Origin: CAWKEY01 sp963848675 | Lineage (GTDB): Bacteria > Pseudomonadota > Gammaproteobacteria > Methylococcales > Methylomonadaceae | Length of the DNA: 44,987 nucleotides | Assembly (NCBI GenBank): GCA_963848675.1 | Contig: CAWKEY010000040.1 | Location: 1-44,987 of the forward strand | Direction: 5' to 3' | Part shown: piece after piece, positions 44,116-44,987 of the stretch | Position numbering within the stretch: position 1 is the first letter of the stretch | Layout of the letters: each line of letters begins with the position of its first letter | Notes under the pieces: generated by a model | What the model was told of the DNA's origin: nothing | The model's database searches: none | The model's input: the letters and a program-made list of their open reading frames with translations, nothing else | Program-made: the position numbers and the translations under genes

Positions 44116-44278
44116 GCGCTCATCGTTATACACAAGTGTCTCGAAGCCCGTCATTCCGGCAGGGATTGCCGGAATCCAGAATACATGGATGTATTTGAAC
44201 TCGCCATCCATGGCACTGGATACCCGCTTCCCGGCGGGTATGACGACACCTACAGTATTTGTGTATAACGATGAGCGC
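44116..44278. repeat. MITE-like element with 20 bp terminal inverted repeats
   Basis: GCGCTCATCGTTATACACAA at 44116-44135 is the exact reverse complement of TTGTGTATAACGATGAGCGC at 44259-44278. The 163 bp element encloses a second imperfect palindrome of the common GTCATTCCGGCAGGGATTGC and GGATACCCGCTTCCCGGCGG type. It has no coding capacity. It separates the intact mod gene from the orphan Mod tail. Confidence 0.85.
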
Positions 44279-44310
44279 AGCAAGTGGGAACTAGCAAAAG
44301 TTTCGCTTTT

Positions 44311-44337
44311 AATTCGGGGGGCAGCGTCCCCCGAATT
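44311..44337. other. GC-rich hairpin downstream of mod
   Basis: AATTCGGGGG and CCCCCGAATT form a perfect 10 bp stem around a 7-base loop, 26 bp after the mod stop codon. No T-run follows on the minus strand, so it may stabilise the mRNA end or terminate weakly. Confidence 0.5.
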
Positions 44338-44362
44338 TACGGGTATGCCACATTGTTCATGT

Positions 44363-44987
44363 TTAACCCCCATCCACGGCAAACATGCGGTTAAGGAACT
44401 CCGGTTCAATCTGGCGGATTTTCAGCTCCTTCTTAATGCCTCCTTCAGACTCAAGGCTGACGAATACGGCAGGGATGTTGTGGTCGCCGTTGATATAAAC
44501 GATCTCGAATTCACTGTCCGCCGGATTGATAGCCAGCTTGTCGCACAGGCGGCTCAAGGTTTCGTAATCCACCTGCGCCACGTCACGCCACAATACCAGC
44601 GTTTTTTCACCCGTCGGCAACCAACCTGTGACCGACACAAAGCCTTTATCCCGCTGCATATCGATATGTTTCACACGCAAGCCGATCAGGTAGTTGAAAG
44701 TTTCCACCAGGTCAATGGTACGCTCTTCATATGCTCCCGCCGAATCTACGGTCACTTTCAGCTTGCAATCAAACGGCTGGTTGAACTGTTCCACCGATAG
44801 CAGTGAGCCACGGCTTTCGATGTCCAGCAGATAGCGCAGCAGATAATCTTCTTGGGCAGATTGCGGCAGCATATCGAGCAAGTCTTGTTGTGGTTTGGTG
44901 CGGCGCAGTTGCAGATTATTCAACGTGTCTTCGTAGCTTTCGATTTTGAGGACTTTAAAAGCATGGGATATGCCTGTATGCGGTGGG
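44363..44987 (-). CDS. Type III-like DNA methyltransferase (Mod), C-terminal part only
   Basis: The frame is open to the window edge, so only the last ~207 residues are present; the start and the catalytic methylase motifs lie outside. The visible part has AFKVLKIESYEDTLNNLQLRR, then DYLLRYLLDIESRGSLLS and the terminal IRQIEPEFLNRMFAVDGG (in parts). This style is typical of the C-terminus of Type III-associated adenine methylases encoded beside helicase-nuclease Res proteins. The ATG-less in-frame TTG at 44923 is not a real start. It is followed by a hairpin, a MITE-like element and an orphan copy of its own tail before rhuM. Confidence 0.8.
   Translation of the reverse strand, partial: PPHTGISHAFKVLKIESYEDTLNNLQLRRTKPQQDLLDMLPQSAQEDYLLRYLLDIESRGSLLSVEQFNQPFDCKLKVTVDSAGAYEERTIDLVETFNYLIGLRVKHIDMQRDKGFVSVTGWLPTGEKTLVLWRDVAQVDYETLSRLCDKLAINPADSEFEIVYINGDHNIPAVFVSLESEGGIKKELKIRQIEPEFLNRMFAVDGG

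Noticed and set aside
44056..44409. 117-codon minus-strand ORF
   Set aside because: Spans the MITE-like element and overlaps the Mod tail in a different frame; the Mod-tail frame shows the real homology.

Overview
The window looks like a chromosomal segment of a free-living gammaproteobacterium. Evidence: a class 1 S-adenosylmethionine decarboxylase, an ubiK-like gene next to a comM/yifB-like gene, and a Crp/Vfr-type regulator divergent from an OsmC protein and speD. A methanotroph (Methylococcales) or a sulfur-handling relative is plausible, but no diagnostic gene such as pmo is present, so that placement is inference.

Layout. 1-9.1 kb: a sulfide/sulfane-sulfur block. Two minus-strand gene runs (persulfide dioxygenase-rhodanese, type II sulfide:quinone oxidoreductase and SulP transporter; then DUF1264 lipoprotein, dihaem peroxidase, secreted rhodanese and a truncated carbonic anhydrase) face a plus-strand sigma-54 activator resembling FisR. 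Both runs have a sigma-54 -24/-12 promoter, and each promoter has a GTTTC-N3-GAAAC palindrome about 110-130 bp upstream, so the block reads as one regulon. 9.4-12.3 kb: a small monooxygenase-like protein, an iron-type alcohol dehydrogenase, two small unknown ORFs and a MAPEG membrane protein. 12.5-16.2 kb: three glycosyltransferases, probably for envelope/LPS sugars. 16.5-24.2 kb: a stretch with many disabling lesions (outer-membrane MetA-like protein, secreted amidohydrolase, DsbD, copper P-type ATPase), then a PepSY-TM protein whose N-terminus is made from a dispersed repeat.

25.9-38.9 kb: mostly intact core genes. These are speD, osmC, a crp-like regulator, an M23 peptidase, a DUF434 protein, a cyclic 2,3-diphosphoglycerate synthetase-like GTPase, a CBS protein, a hydroxyacid dehydrogenase, speA and speE (with speD a full arginine-to-spermidine gene set apart from agmatinase or equivalent), a MarR regulator with a cysteine cluster, ubiK, comM and a lipoprotein. 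39.5-45 kb: a Type III-like restriction-modification locus (partial mod, then res) with a rhuM gene between the two subunits. The rhuM gene is bracketed by two nearly identical palindromic repeats, and beside it lie a MITE-like element and an orphan copy of the Mod C-terminal tail.

Dispersed repeats are frequent: a ~142 bp MITE-like family in three copies, CACGAAA palindromes in two copies, and a 163 bp element with 20 bp perfect terminal inverted repeats. No rRNA, tRNA, CRISPR array or recognisable transposase gene was seen.
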